DNA from: JBFXCS01 sp050181915
GTDB lineage: Bacteria; Actinomycetota; Thermoleophilia; Miltoncostaeales; Miltoncostaeaceae
Direction of reading: 5' to 3'
DNA length: 64,000 nucleotides
Assembly: GCA_050181915.1 (NCBI GenBank)
Contig: JBFXCS010000003.1
Location: 62,001 to 126,000, forward strand
This document shows, piece by piece, positions 32,488 through 41,584 of this stretch. The notes beneath the pieces were generated by a model, which was not told where the DNA came from, made no database searches, and worked only from the letters and a program-made list of their open reading frames with translations. Numbering within the stretch: the stretch's first letter is position 1; each line of letters begins with the position of its first letter. Both the position numbers and the translations under genes were made by a program.

Positions 32488-33357
32488 TCAGAGCTCGATC
32501 ATCTCGTCGTCGGGGTCGCCGGCCCGGCCGAGATGGGCGAGCTTGGCGCCGCCGTCCACCAGGCGCTGGCCCAGCAGGTAGGCGACGGCCGCCAGCAGCA
32601 CCGCCAGCGGGAACCAGGGCGAGCGGGTGACGCCGGCGATCGCCCCGGCCACGCGCGCGGCCGGTCCGGGGGCGGCGGCCGGCGGCGCCGGGAGGGGCGC
32701 CGGCGACCGGGTCCGCGCGGCACCGGCCGCCCGCGCGGCGGCGCGGCGGGTGGGCGCGGCCGGGGCGGCGCGGCGGTCGGCGCCGGCGGCCGGCGCCGCC
32801 CGGGCGGGGCCGGCGGCGCGCGGGGGCGGGGCGGCCGGTGAGGAGACGGCGGGCGAGGCCGCGGGCGCCGGCGGGACCGGGGCCGGCGCGGGCGCGCCCC
32901 CCTCGGCGGGGCGATCGGCGGCCGGCGACGCGGGCGCGGCGGGAGCGGTGGTGGAGGCGGAGGCGGGAGCGGCGGCCGTCGCGGGCGGCGCGCCCACGGC
33001 CACGCCGAGGTCCCCCGCCGGCGTGGTCACGCCGGCGCCCAGCGACAGGGGCGCGGGGCCCTGCGACCCGCCGACGCCGGCCGAGAGGTCGGCCGCCACC
33101 GACTCCCCCACGCCCACGTGGGCGCTCACCCCGAGCGCCGCGTCGTCGCCCCCGGAGGGGAGTCCCAGGCCGACCCCCACCTCGATGCCGGCCACCCGCA
33201 GCCCGAGCAGCGGCGGCGCCGACGGCGCGGCGCCCGGGGCGGCCGCATGGGCGACCGGCACGGCGGCCGGCGCCGCGCACAGGACGGCGGCCGCGAGGAC
33301 CGCGGCCCGCGCCGACGTGCGGCGCCGGGCTGACGATGCTGGGAGCGGACGCGCCAT
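32488..33357 (-). CDS. Secreted/anchored Ala-Pro-rich surface protein
   Basis: The 289-residue protein has a signal peptide (RAAVLAAAVLCAAPAAVPVA), a Gly-rich part (about 50-125), a long low-complexity Ala/Pro linker (about 125-235) and a C-terminal transmembrane helix (WFPLAVLLAAVAYLLGQRLV) with a short acidic tail. This is the layout of an anchored surface protein. Function is unknown. Confidence 0.7.
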   Translation of the reverse strand: MARPLPASSARRRTSARAAVLAAAVLCAAPAAVPVAHAAAPGAAPSAPPLLGLRVAGIEVGVGLGLPSGGDDAALGVSAHVGVGESVAADLSAGVGGSQGPAPLSLGAGVTTPAGDLGVAVGAPPATAAAPASASTTAPAAPASPAADRPAEGGAPAPAPVPPAPAASPAVSSPAAPPPRAAGPARAAPAAGADRRAAPAAPTRRAAARAAGAARTRSPAPLPAPPAAAPGPAARVAGAIAGVTRSPWFPLAVLLAAVAYLLGQRLVDGGAKLAHLGRAGDPDDEMIEL

Positions 33358-33388
33358 CTGCCGTTCGATCGGCAGGACGCGCCGAACG

Positions 33389-33970
33389 CTAAAGGGGGGT
33401 CCGGTCCCGGTCCCGGTCGCCGTCGCCGAGCGCGCCGCGCAGCCGCGCGACGACGTCGTCCGGACCGTCGGCCAGGTGCACCAGGCCGACGTCCCGGTCG
33501 TCGATCACGAGGTGCTCGCGCAGCGCGGGCAGCAGGGCGCGCCAGCGCGGGCCCATCAGCACCAGGGGGCGGGCGCCGACCTCGCCCATCTGGAGCATGT
33601 TCCAGGCCAGGGCGACCTCGGCGAGCGTGCCCATGCCGCCGGCGACGGCGACCCACGCATCCGAGGTGAGCAGCTCCTGGAGCCGGGCCAGCAGGCCGTC
33701 GGCGGTCCGCTCCTCGCCCACGAACCGGTTGGCGCTCAGGCGCGCGGCCCAGCCGGCCACCGTGACGCCCACGACGCGGCCGCCGTCTCCCGCCGCCCCG
33801 GCCGAGGCCGCCTCCATCGCGCCGTGGTAGCCGCCGGTGCACACCGCCCACCCCTCCCGGGCGATCGCGGCGCCGAGGGCGCGGGTCTGCTCGTACTCCC
33901 GCTCCCCGGGGCGGATGCGGGCGCTGCCGAAGACGGCGACCTGCGGGACGCCCGCCGTCCGCCCGGTCAT
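33389..33970 (-). CDS. LOG-family (lysine decarboxylase-like) protein
   Basis: A 193-residue Rossmann protein of the LOG/TIGR00725 type, relatives of which cleave nucleoside 5'-monophosphates to base and ribose phosphate. It shows VAVFGSARI, the GGYHGAMEAAS region and the loop AGGMGTLAEV, which stands for PGGxGTxxE; the first Pro is replaced by Ala. The start overlaps the HD-domain gene stop by ATGA, so the two are co-translated. Confidence 0.82.
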   Translation of the reverse strand: MTGRTAGVPQVAVFGSARIRPGEREYEQTRALGAAIAREGWAVCTGGYHGAMEAASAGAAGDGGRVVGVTVAGWAARLSANRFVGEERTADGLLARLQELLTSDAWVAVAGGMGTLAEVALAWNMLQMGEVGARPLVLMGPRWRALLPALREHLVIDDRDVGLVHLADGPDDVVARLRGALGDGDRDRDRTPL

Positions 33971-34548
33971 CGGGTGGGCACCGCGACGCGCTCCACGAGG
34001 CCCCGGGCCGCCGCCGAGTCGGCGAGCCGGGCGACCAGGGCGACCATCACGCGCACGTCGGTGGCGCGGGGGTCGCTGCGGGCGACCAGGTCGCGGAGGG
34101 CCTCGGCCGGGGTGGCGCGGGCGCCGCTCGCCGAGGTCGTGACGACGGCGATGTCGAGCATCAGCAGCACGCGGTCGTCGGGCGGGGCGGGAACGGGGAA
34201 CTCGCGCGCGAGCGGCGGCAGGCCGGCGAGCGCGGCGGCGAGGGCCGCGTTGCGCGAGTGCGCCACGACGCGGGCCAGGCGCTCGTGGCCGGCGGCGCGC
34301 AGCGACCGCGCGACGCCCAGCACCGGCGGGACGGCGGGGCCGTCGCCGCCGGCGTCGTGCAGCCAGGCGGCCGAGAGCAGACGGCGGCGGTCGTCGCGCG
34401 CGAACCGCTCCGCCCGGGCCAGCCGGGCGGCCTGCTGCGCCACGCCGCGCGTGCGCGCGTAGGCCCGCTGATCGAGCCTGGCCTCGGCGATGTCGTGCGC
34501 GGCAGCGGGCTCCCCCGCCCGCCGCCACAGTGCGCTGCAGGAGTCCAC
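33967..34548 (-). CDS. HD-domain protein
   Basis: A 193-residue helical protein with the metal-binding HD pair in RRLLSAAWLHDAGG and later helices of an HD-type phosphohydrolase. It could act on nucleotides. It overlaps the LOG-family gene by 4 bases, which suggests linked nucleotide chemistry, though no substrate can be named. Confidence 0.75.
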   Translation of the reverse strand: MDSCSALWRRAGEPAAAHDIAEARLDQRAYARTRGVAQQAARLARAERFARDDRRRLLSAAWLHDAGGDGPAVPPVLGVARSLRAAGHERLARVVAHSRNAALAAALAGLPPLAREFPVPAPPDDRVLLMLDIAVVTTSASGARATPAEALRDLVARSDPRATDVRVMVALVARLADSAAARGLVERVAVPTR

Positions 34549-34585
34549 GGCCTCACACTAGTGCCCGGGCCGTCCGCGCGCGGCC

Positions 34586-35374
34586 TCACCCGCCGCGATC
34601 GACGACCGCGAACGCGCGGCCGCGGACCCGGACGAGGGTGACCGGTGCGTCGAAGCAGCGCGACAGGTGCTCGTCGGTGAGCACCTCGCCGACCGGCCCG
34701 GCGGCCACCACCGCCCCGCCGCGCAGCAGCAGGGCGTGGGTGGTGGAGGCGGCGAGCTCCTCCAGGTGGTGGCTCACCTGGACGGTGGTCAGCTCGGGCT
34801 CGTCCCGCGCGAGGGCGTCGAGGCGGTCGAGGAAGGCCTCGCGGCCGGGCAGGTCGAGGCCGGTGGTGCACTCGTCCAGCAGCAGCAGCCGCGGCGCCGG
34901 CATCAGCGCCCGGGCGAGCAGGACGCGCTGCTGCTCTCCGCGCGAGAGCTGGTCGAAGCGCCGCTCGACCAGCGCCGCGCAGCCCATGGCGTCGAGCAGC
35001 CGCCGCGCGCGGGCGCGATCGTCGTCGCCGGCCATCCCGTCGAGCAGGGCGATGGAGCCCGCCGCGCCGGTGAGCGTCACGTCGAGCGCCGTGATGCGCG
35101 GCCGGAACCGGCCCGGCAGGCCGGTGTCGACGTGGCCGATGAGCGCCCGCAGGGCCCGCTTGTCGACCGCGCCGAGGCGGTGCCCCAGCACGCTGGCGGC
35201 GCCCTCGCTGGGATGGCCGACCGCGCTCGCGATGTCCATCAGGGTCGTCTTGCCGGCGCCGTTCGGGCCGACCACTGCCCAGCGCTCGCCCACCCCGACC
35301 CGCCAGTCGACCCCCTCCAGCAGCACCGCGCGACCGCCGCCGGGCCGCGCCCGCCACACGCGCATGCCCGCCAT
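34586..35374 (-). CDS. ABC transporter ATP-binding protein
   Basis: A 262-residue single ABC domain with Walker A GPNGAGKTTL, signature LSRGEQQR, Walker B LLLLDECTTGLD and the H-loop QVSHHLEEL. It is closest in style to ModF-like or iron-chelate ATPases. No permease is adjacent, so its partner or a non-transport role is unknown. Confidence 0.88.
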   Translation of the reverse strand: MAGMRVWRARPGGGRAVLLEGVDWRVGVGERWAVVGPNGAGKTTLMDIASAVGHPSEGAASVLGHRLGAVDKRALRALIGHVDTGLPGRFRPRITALDVTLTGAAGSIALLDGMAGDDDRARARRLLDAMGCAALVERRFDQLSRGEQQRVLLARALMPAPRLLLLDECTTGLDLPGREAFLDRLDALARDEPELTTVQVSHHLEELAASTTHALLLRGGAVVAAGPVGEVLTDEHLSRCFDAPVTLVRVRGRAFAVVDRGG

Positions 35375-35411
35375 CTCGATGGCGGCGGGGCTGCCGGCCT
35401 CCGCGCTCAGC

Positions 35412-36572
35412 TCAGTGCGCCAGGAAGAAGGCGCGCGCCTCGTCGACCGCGCGATCGCCCTCGACGTCGGCCCTGGCGCGCTCGTCGGCGGCCACCTCGG
35501 GCTCGGGGTCCTGCGAGAGGCGGTGCGGCAGCGGCGCGCCGACCAGTTCCTCGGAGGCGCGCCACCAGCTCTCGGGGATCTCGTCGTCGAGCTCCACCCC
35601 GAGCATCTCGGCGAACAGCATCGTCCAGGCCCGCGGCACGACCTCGAAGGTGTAGCCGCCGCCGCCGAGGGCGACCCAGCGGCCGCCGGCGACGTCGCGG
35701 GCCAGATCGTGGAGGGCCCGGTAGGCGCGCGGGAAGGCCTCGAGGCGGACCTGGAGGTGCGCGAGCGGATCGGCGTGGTGCGGGTCGGCGCCGTCCTGCG
35801 TGACGATCACGTCCGGCCGGAAGGCGGCCACCGCCGGGGCGATGACCTCCTCGATGGCCCGCAGGTAGGGCCGGTCGCCGGCGTACGGCGGCAGCGGGAC
35901 GTTGAGGGAGGTGCCGACGGCGGCGCCCATGCCCCGCTCGCCGATCGAGCCGGTGCCGGGGAACAGGTAGCGGCCGCTCTCGTGCACCGAGCACGTCAGC
36001 ACCCGCGGCTCCTCGAAGAAGATCCACTGGGTGCCGTCGCCGTGGTGGACGTCGATGTCGATGTAGGCCACCCGCTCGGCGCCCGCGTCGAGCAGGGCCG
36101 CGATCGCGACGGCCGTGTCGTTGTAGACGCAGAAGCCGGCGGCGCGGTTCGCCATCGCGTGGTGCAGCCCGCCGCCGGCCACGAAGGCCTGGTCGGCGCG
36201 CCCCTCCCACACCGCGAGCGCGCCGGTGACCGCGGCGCCGCAGATGGCCGCCGCCGCCTCGTGCATGCCGGCGAAGGCGGGCGTGTCGCCGCCGGCGGCG
36301 AGCCCCCACTGGCCGGCCTCCCACGCCGACGCGAGCGCGGGCTGGGCGCTGTAGCGCCGCACGGCGCCGACGTAGGCGGGCGCGTGCACGCGCTCGATCC
36401 GGGCCGTCGTCGCCGGCTCCGGGAGGATCGTCTCGACCCCCGGGCGCGTGTCGAGGCCGTACGCGCGGATGAGGTCCACGGCCAGCCTGCGCCGCAGCGG
36501 CTGCATCGGGTGGTCGTCGCCGAGGTCGTACGACGGCCCGCCGTCGGTGGGCACGAACGCGGTCCGGGTCAC
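35412..36572 (-). CDS. acuC: AcuC-type histone deacetylase family protein
   Basis: A 386-residue zinc-dependent deacetylase-fold protein. It carries the metal-site motifs GGGLHHAMANRAAGFCVYND, YIDIDVHHGDGTQ and VTQDGADPHHADPLAHL, and GGGGYTFEVVPRAW near the end. AcuC deacetylates acetyl-CoA synthetase in Bacillus and relatives; the substrate here is inferred. No acsA gene is present in the window. Confidence 0.9.
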   Translation of the reverse strand: MTRTAFVPTDGGPSYDLGDDHPMQPLRRRLAVDLIRAYGLDTRPGVETILPEPATTARIERVHAPAYVGAVRRYSAQPALASAWEAGQWGLAAGGDTPAFAGMHEAAAAICGAAVTGALAVWEGRADQAFVAGGGLHHAMANRAAGFCVYNDTAVAIAALLDAGAERVAYIDIDVHHGDGTQWIFFEEPRVLTCSVHESGRYLFPGTGSIGERGMGAAVGTSLNVPLPPYAGDRPYLRAIEEVIAPAVAAFRPDVIVTQDGADPHHADPLAHLQVRLEAFPRAYRALHDLARDVAGGRWVALGGGGYTFEVVPRAWTMLFAEMLGVELDDEIPESWWRASEELVGAPLPHRLSQDPEPEVAADERARADVEGDRAVDEARAFFLAH

Positions 36573-36615
36573 GGCGAAACCGTACTCCGCGCGCGGACGT
36601 GCGGCCCGGCGCCGC

Positions 36616-36906
36616 TCAGCCGGCGGCGGCCACCACCGTCCAGGGGAGCACGCGGTGGGCGGTCACGAGCCCGGCGTGGACGTAGGGGTCGCCCTCGGCG
36701 TAGCGCTCCGGAGCGCCGGGATCGTCGCCCGGGAACACGAACAGCGCCCCGGCGGGCGGGTCGCCCAGGGCTCCGGCCGTCAGCATCCTCCCGTCCGCGA
36801 CCCACTCCCCGATCCGGGCGAGGTGCGCCTCGCGGTGGGCCGGGCGCCGCTCGACGATGTCCTCGACGTAGTCGTAGAGGAGGACGAGGTGGGGTCCGGT
36901 GGGCAC
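36616..36906 (-). CDS. YciI-family protein
   Basis: A 96-residue protein with the ferredoxin-like YciI fold: HLVLLYDYVEDIVERRPAHR at the start, then HLARIGEWVADGRMLTAGAL and PYVHAGLVTAHRVLPW. The His and Asp residues typical of the pocket are present. GTG at 36906 is the start. It lies 11 bases after the secreted subtilase gene on the same strand. Confidence 0.82.
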   Translation of the reverse strand: MPTGPHLVLLYDYVEDIVERRPAHREAHLARIGEWVADGRMLTAGALGDPPAGALFVFPGDDPGAPERYAEGDPYVHAGLVTAHRVLPWTVVAAAG

Positions 36907-36917
36907 GGCGTCGGACC

Positions 36918-38675
36918 CTACCGGCGCGTGAGGGTGAGCGTGTAGTCGGTGGCGCCGCGGCGGGCGTAGACGTTCACGAAGTAGCGGCCGGTGCGCTTCG
37001 CGCGGATCACCCGCACCTTCCGCTTGGCGGGGCCGAGCCGCACCGCGAGGAGGTTGCGGCGCACGTTGGCGGCGCTGCCGGTGCTGACCGTGCGGGTGCC
37101 GGTGCCCCACATGAACAGGTCGAGCCGCCCGCTGCGCGCCGCGAGCACCGCGCGCAGCGTGTCGCCGCGCCGCAGCAGCACCGGGTAGACGTCGTCCGAG
37201 TCGTCATCCTGATCGGCGTTCGCCTCGATGGTCGTGGCCCGGCCCTTGGCGAGGCGGGCGCCGGCGCCCACCCACTTCACGTCGTCGTTGACCTCGCCGG
37301 TGTCGTCGCGCGGCGCCTGCAGCGTGACCGCCGCCCGCGGGTTGACCACGCCGGCCCCGGAGCGGTCGTCGCGCCCGCTGGGCGGCAGGTCGGTGGCGGT
37401 GTTCTTGAGCTGGCGCAGCACCTGGTACGGGCTGAGGGCGTTGCCGTTCGCGCCCTGCACCAGGGCGACCACGCCCGTCACGAAGGGCGCGGCCATCGAG
37501 GTGCCGTCCTTCAGCGCGTACCCCGGGTCGACCCGCCCCTCCGCGACCCTGAGGGGCACCGTCGAGAGGATGTCCACCCCCGGCGCGATCAGGTCCACCG
37601 AGCGGTTGCGGTTCGAGAAGGCGGCCGCCCGGAAGGGGACGGGGCACTCGCCGCTCACGACGGCGTCGCACTGCGCCCCCACGCCGACGACGTGCTGGTA
37701 GCCGGCCGGGAAGTTCGTCCGCGGGCGCCCGTCGTTGCCGACCGACGCGACGATCGTGACGCCCTTCTGGGTGGCCCAGTTGACGGTGTCCTGGAACGAG
37801 CGCGAGTAGCCGGGGCCGCCCGACGAGATGTTGATGACCTTGGCGCCGTTGTTCACGGCGTGGCGGATGCCCTTGATCATCGTCTCGTCGTTGCTCTCCC
37901 CCTCCTGGTTGGCGATCTGGACCGGGATCACCTCGGCGCTGCCGGGCGCCGCGGGGGCGACGCCCACGACGCCCACCCCGTTGGCCGGGGCGGCGGCGAT
38001 GCCCGCGACGTGGGTGCCGTGGCCGGTGCGCCCGATGTCGTTGGTGTTGTCGTCGCCGCGCAGGGTGCTGCGGCCCGCCACCAGGGCGCCCGGGGTGGCG
38101 GCCCAGTCGGGCTGGGTGAAGTCGACGCCGCTGTCGAGGATCGCGATGCGCCCCCGCGGGCCGGCCGTCGTGAGGTCGGGCCCCCACGACGGGTCGCCCC
38201 GCAGATGCCACTGGGCGCCGGCCTGGAAGTAGAGGTCGGTGAAGGTGGGCGCCGCGCCGAGCGGCGCCGGCGGGGGCGGGGCCGGGCGATCGTCGGTGGT
38301 GCGCACCAGCGACCACTCGGCGCCGGAGACGTCGCCGCGGCGCAGCACCGCCTCGCGGGCGGTCGCCGGCCGGCGCGGCACGACGCTCCACACGCCCGCC
38401 TCGGGCACGGCCGGCGACACCGCGCCGTAGCGGGCGAGGCGGGCGCGCGCGCCGGCCGCGGGCGGGCGGTCGTCGAAGGTGACCAGCAGGGACCGCGGCC
38501 CCGCCGGGGTGCGGCCGAAGTCGCCGCTCAGCTCGACGGCGGCCGCCGCGGCCGGCGCGGCGGGCTCGCCGGCCTTCAGCGGCGCGGCGGCCGCCGGGCC
38601 GCAGAGCGCGGCCGCGGCCAGGGCGGCGAGCAGGGCGGCCGGGACGGCCCGGCCGGCCGGCGCCGCGCTACACAT
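36918..38675 (-). CDS. Secreted S8 serine peptidase
   Basis: A 585-residue subtilase with a signal peptide (residues 1-31), an inhibitor-like pro-region (to about 130), the catalytic domain with Asp181 (ILDSGVD), His219 (GHGTHVAGI) and Ser393 (GTSMAAPF), and a C-terminal beta domain (480-585) like pre-peptidase C-terminal domains. It is exported and likely processed. ATG at 38675 gives the signal peptide and overlaps the nadE stop by 8 bases, so it may be co-transcribed with nadE. Confidence 0.93.
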   Translation of the reverse strand: MCSAAPAGRAVPAALLAALAAAALCGPAAAAPLKAGEPAAPAAAAAVELSGDFGRTPAGPRSLLVTFDDRPPAAGARARLARYGAVSPAVPEAGVWSVVPRRPATAREAVLRRGDVSGAEWSLVRTTDDRPAPPPPAPLGAAPTFTDLYFQAGAQWHLRGDPSWGPDLTTAGPRGRIAILDSGVDFTQPDWAATPGALVAGRSTLRGDDNTNDIGRTGHGTHVAGIAAAPANGVGVVGVAPAAPGSAEVIPVQIANQEGESNDETMIKGIRHAVNNGAKVINISSGGPGYSRSFQDTVNWATQKGVTIVASVGNDGRPRTNFPAGYQHVVGVGAQCDAVVSGECPVPFRAAAFSNRNRSVDLIAPGVDILSTVPLRVAEGRVDPGYALKDGTSMAAPFVTGVVALVQGANGNALSPYQVLRQLKNTATDLPPSGRDDRSGAGVVNPRAAVTLQAPRDDTGEVNDDVKWVGAGARLAKGRATTIEANADQDDDSDDVYPVLLRRGDTLRAVLAARSGRLDLFMWGTGTRTVSTGSAANVRRNLLAVRLGPAKRKVRVIRAKRTGRYFVNVYARRGATDYTLTLTRR

Positions 38676-40371
38676 GGCGGGTGGTGATGGGCATGCGCCG
38701 GTCGCGGCCGAAGGCCCGCGGGGTGATCTTGATGCCCACCGGCCCCTGACGCCTCTTGTACTCGGCACGGTCCACCATCCTCACGACATCCTTCACGACG
38801 GACTCGTCGTGGCCGCGGCGGACGAGCTCGGCGGGCTCCAGCCCCAGCTCCACGTACCCCTCGAGGATCGAGTCGAGCACGTCATACGGGGGAAGGCTGT
38901 CGGTGTCGAGCTGCCCGGGTCGCAGCTCGGCCGTCGGCGGCCGCGCGATCGTGACCTCGGGGATGACCTCGCGGCCGGCCGACGCGTTGCGCCAGCGCGA
39001 CAGGCGGTACACCCAGGTCTTGGAGATGTCGCGCAGCGGCGCGAAGCCGCCGACCATGTCGCCGTAGAGGGTGCTGTAGCCCACCGACATCTCGCTCTTG
39101 TTGCCGGTGGCGAGCACCAGGGCGCCCAGCTTGTTGGACAGGGCCATCAGGAGGGTGCCGCGGGCGCGGGCCTGGAGGTTCTCCTCCGTGATGTCGCGGT
39201 CCCTGCCGGCGAAGGTCTCGGCGAGGGCCTCCTCGAAGCCCTCCACCACCCCGGCGATGGGGAGCACCAGCAGGCGCACGCCGAGCGACTCGCCGAGGGC
39301 CCGCGCCCCGGCGAGGCTCTCGTGCGAGGAGTGCACCGACGGCAGCGCGACGCCCGTGACCCTCTCCGGGCCCAGCGCGTCGGCCGCGATCGCCGCCGTG
39401 AGCGCCGAGTCGATGCCGCCGGAGAGCCCCAGGATCACCCCCGGGAAGCCGTTCTTGCCGACGTAGTCGGCGAGGCCGCAGCACAGGGCGCCCCACACCT
39501 CGGCCTCGTCGCGCGCGGGCGTCGCGACGCGGGGCGCGGGCGTCGCGGCGGCGACCGGGGGCCGGGCGTCCACGCGCACCACGTCCTGCGGCGGGTGGGC
39601 CGGGAGGCGCCGCGCGAGCGGCTCGCTCAGCCGCCGCCTGGCCGAGAGGGCGAGGTCGACGTCGACGACCAGCAGCTCCTGCTCGAACTGGGCGGCGCGC
39701 CCCACCACCCCGCCGGCCGCGTCGAGCACCACGGAGCGGCCGTCGAAGACGAGCTCGTCCTGACCCCCCACCTGGTTGCAGAAGGCGAGCGCGGCGGCGC
39801 AGTCGTCGGCGCGGGTGGCGAGCATGCCCTCGCGGCGATCGCCCTTGCCGCGGTGGTACGGGGAGGCGGAGAGGTTGCAGATCAGGTCCACCCGGGCGGC
39901 GGCCATCTCGGAGCTGATCGGCGTGGGGTACCAGATGTCCTCGCACACGGTGACGCCGATGCGGGCGCCGAGCGCCTCCACCACCAGCGGCGCGTCCCCG
40001 GCGCGGAAGTAGCGGGCCTCGTCGAAGACCCCGTAGTTCGGCAGGAAGCGCTTGCGATAGACCGCCTGCACCCGGCCGTCGGCGACGACGGCGGCGGCGT
40101 TGTGGCACTCGCCGTCCCACTCCGGGAAGCCGATGATCGCGATGCCCGCGGTGACGGCCGCGGCCAGCCGGTCGAGCGCCTCGCGCGCCGCGCCGGCGAA
40201 GGCCGGGCGCAGCAGCAGATCCTCCGGCGGGTAGCCGGAGATCGCGAGCTCCGGGACCAGGGTGACCGCGGCCCCGGCCGCGGCGGCGCGCGCCAGCGCG
40301 TCGGCGATCCGGCCGGCGTTGCCGTCGATGTCCCCGACCACGGTGTCGAGCTGAGCCAGCGCGACCCTCAC
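38668..40371 (-). CDS. nadE: Glutamine-dependent NAD+ synthetase
   Basis: NadE amidates nicotinate adenine dinucleotide to NAD+, using ammonia from glutamine. The 567-residue protein has an N-terminal nitrilase-type amidase (Glu41 in PELAISGYPPED, Lys107 in YRKRFLPNYG, Cys143 in VTVCEDIW) and a C-terminal ATP pyrophosphatase domain with LGLSGGIDSALTAAIAAD. GTG at 40371 follows GGAGGAGG. Confidence 0.95.
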   Translation of the reverse strand: MRVALAQLDTVVGDIDGNAGRIADALARAAAAGAAVTLVPELAISGYPPEDLLLRPAFAGAAREALDRLAAAVTAGIAIIGFPEWDGECHNAAAVVADGRVQAVYRKRFLPNYGVFDEARYFRAGDAPLVVEALGARIGVTVCEDIWYPTPISSEMAAARVDLICNLSASPYHRGKGDRREGMLATRADDCAAALAFCNQVGGQDELVFDGRSVVLDAAGGVVGRAAQFEQELLVVDVDLALSARRRLSEPLARRLPAHPPQDVVRVDARPPVAAATPAPRVATPARDEAEVWGALCCGLADYVGKNGFPGVILGLSGGIDSALTAAIAADALGPERVTGVALPSVHSSHESLAGARALGESLGVRLLVLPIAGVVEGFEEALAETFAGRDRDITEENLQARARGTLLMALSNKLGALVLATGNKSEMSVGYSTLYGDMVGGFAPLRDISKTWVYRLSRWRNASAGREVIPEVTIARPPTAELRPGQLDTDSLPPYDVLDSILEGYVELGLEPAELVRRGHDESVVKDVVRMVDRAEYKRRQGPVGIKITPRAFGRDRRMPITTRHV

Positions 40372-40513
40372 GCGCCCTCCTCCGGTGCTGTTCCGGCGCC
40401 CCTGCGCAACTCGGTCGCACGGAGCCGGCGCGGTAGGCTGTGGAGCGGACACGATACGCGACGTGCAGCGGCGCAGATGAGCCGCGAGCGGCGCCGACGG
40501 GGGGAGAGGATCG

Positions 40514-40915
40514 ATGCGCGACAGCCTGCCACCTCAGCGCCGTCAGGGCGCGCCGTCACGGGGGCCGAGCGCGGGCGGCCGCGCGGGGCGCAACCTCAGC
40601 CCGCGCGAGGGCGCCGAGGAGGCCGAGCGCCGGCTGGGCATCCCCGTGTTCCACGTCGGCCAGCGCGTCCAGGGCCTCTTCGGCTGCGTCGCCTGCCAGT
40701 TCCAGATCCGCAACCGCGGCCCGCTGCCCACTTGCCCGCAGTGCGGCGAGATCCTGTGGGGCTACCTCGAGCAGGGCCCGCGCCCGGTGCCGGAGGGCGA
40801 GGAGCCCGGCGCCGCGCCCCAGGCCGCCTCCCAGCCCGCCCAGCCGGTCGTGCAGGAGGGCGTGAAGCTCGATGCCCCCGTGTCCGTCCAGGAGAACGTG
40901 AAGCTGGAGCCGTAG
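40514..40915 (+). CDS. Zinc-ribbon hypothetical protein
   Basis: A 133-residue protein with a single zinc ribbon (Cys58-x2-Cys61 and Cys74-x2-Cys77; GCVACQF ... TCPQCGEILWGYL). The flanks are disordered: Arg/Gly-rich before, Pro/Gln-rich after. The C-terminus repeats a short motif (QEGVKLDAPV, then QENVKLEP). GGGGAGAGG lies before the ATG. Function unknown; such ribbons can bind RNA, DNA or protein. Confidence 0.7.
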   Translation: MRDSLPPQRRQGAPSRGPSAGGRAGRNLSPREGAEEAERRLGIPVFHVGQRVQGLFGCVACQFQIRNRGPLPTCPQCGEILWGYLEQGPRPVPEGEEPGAAPQAASQPAQPVVQEGVKLDAPVSVQENVKLEP

Positions 40916-41062
40916 CCCCCGGCGGCCGCGCCCACCCTCACAGTTCTCGAACACAGCCACCCAAAGCCCTTACCGGCGCCTTCGGGCCACCACATTCCGC
41001 GGATGGAGCATCCAGCCGACTCGAACGGGGCGATGGCGTCCCGGCACATCGTCGGAGGTGGA

Positions 41063-41584
41063 ATGGTGCGTCGCGCCGTGGCGCTGGTGGTGCTGGTGAT
41101 CCTCGCGTTGCCCGCGCTCTGCGCGGCCGCGGCGACCGAGCCGACCCCGCGCGTGCCCTCGGCGCAGCTCCAGGCCGACGGCAGCGGCACGATCACGATC
41201 ACGGGGCGGTTCACCGTCAACGGCACGCTCGCGGAGCGCAGCACGATCGACATCGTCGATCGGGCGCGTGACGCGAAGGCGGTGCTGGGCGGCGTCCCGA
41301 TCGCGCTCGACCGCCGCGGCCGCGCCAAGGTCCGCCGGGCCCAGGGGATCCTGATCGTGACCGGATCGAACTTCCAGGTCACGATCAACGGCAAGAACCT
41401 GAACTTCTCGGTGGCCGGCAACGGCCGCGGACGCCTCATCGGAAAGGGCAGCTACCGCCTCAACGGCGGCTCGCCCCTCGCCTGGGGCCGGTCCTGGATC
41501 CGCATCTCACCGCCTCCTCCCGCCCACGGAAGGAAGGTCTCCAGATGCGCAGATTGCTCGTCGTCGCCGGTGTCGCGAGCCTGA
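41063..41584 (+). CDS. Secreted beta-rich repeat protein 1
   Basis: A 173-residue exported protein: signal peptide (RRAVALVVLVILALPALCAA), then one beta domain with DGSGTITITGRFTVNGTLAE and a closing strand ending in GKGSYRLNGGSPLAWG. The same closing element recurs in the next gene (GKGTYATADGSVTPGR), so the two share a domain. GGAGG lies before the ATG. The last about 13 codons overlap the next gene. Confidence 0.7.
   Translation: MVRRAVALVVLVILALPALCAAAATEPTPRVPSAQLQADGSGTITITGRFTVNGTLAERSTIDIVDRARDAKAVLGGVPIALDRRGRAKVRRAQGILIVTGSNFQVTINGKNLNFSVAGNGRGRLIGKGSYRLNGGSPLAWGRSWIRISPPPPAHGRKVSRCADCSSSPVSRA

Noticed and set aside
34530..38687. A 1385-residue plus-strand open frame
   Set aside because: It is antisense to the ABC ATPase, acuC, YciI and subtilase genes, all of which have clear motifs.
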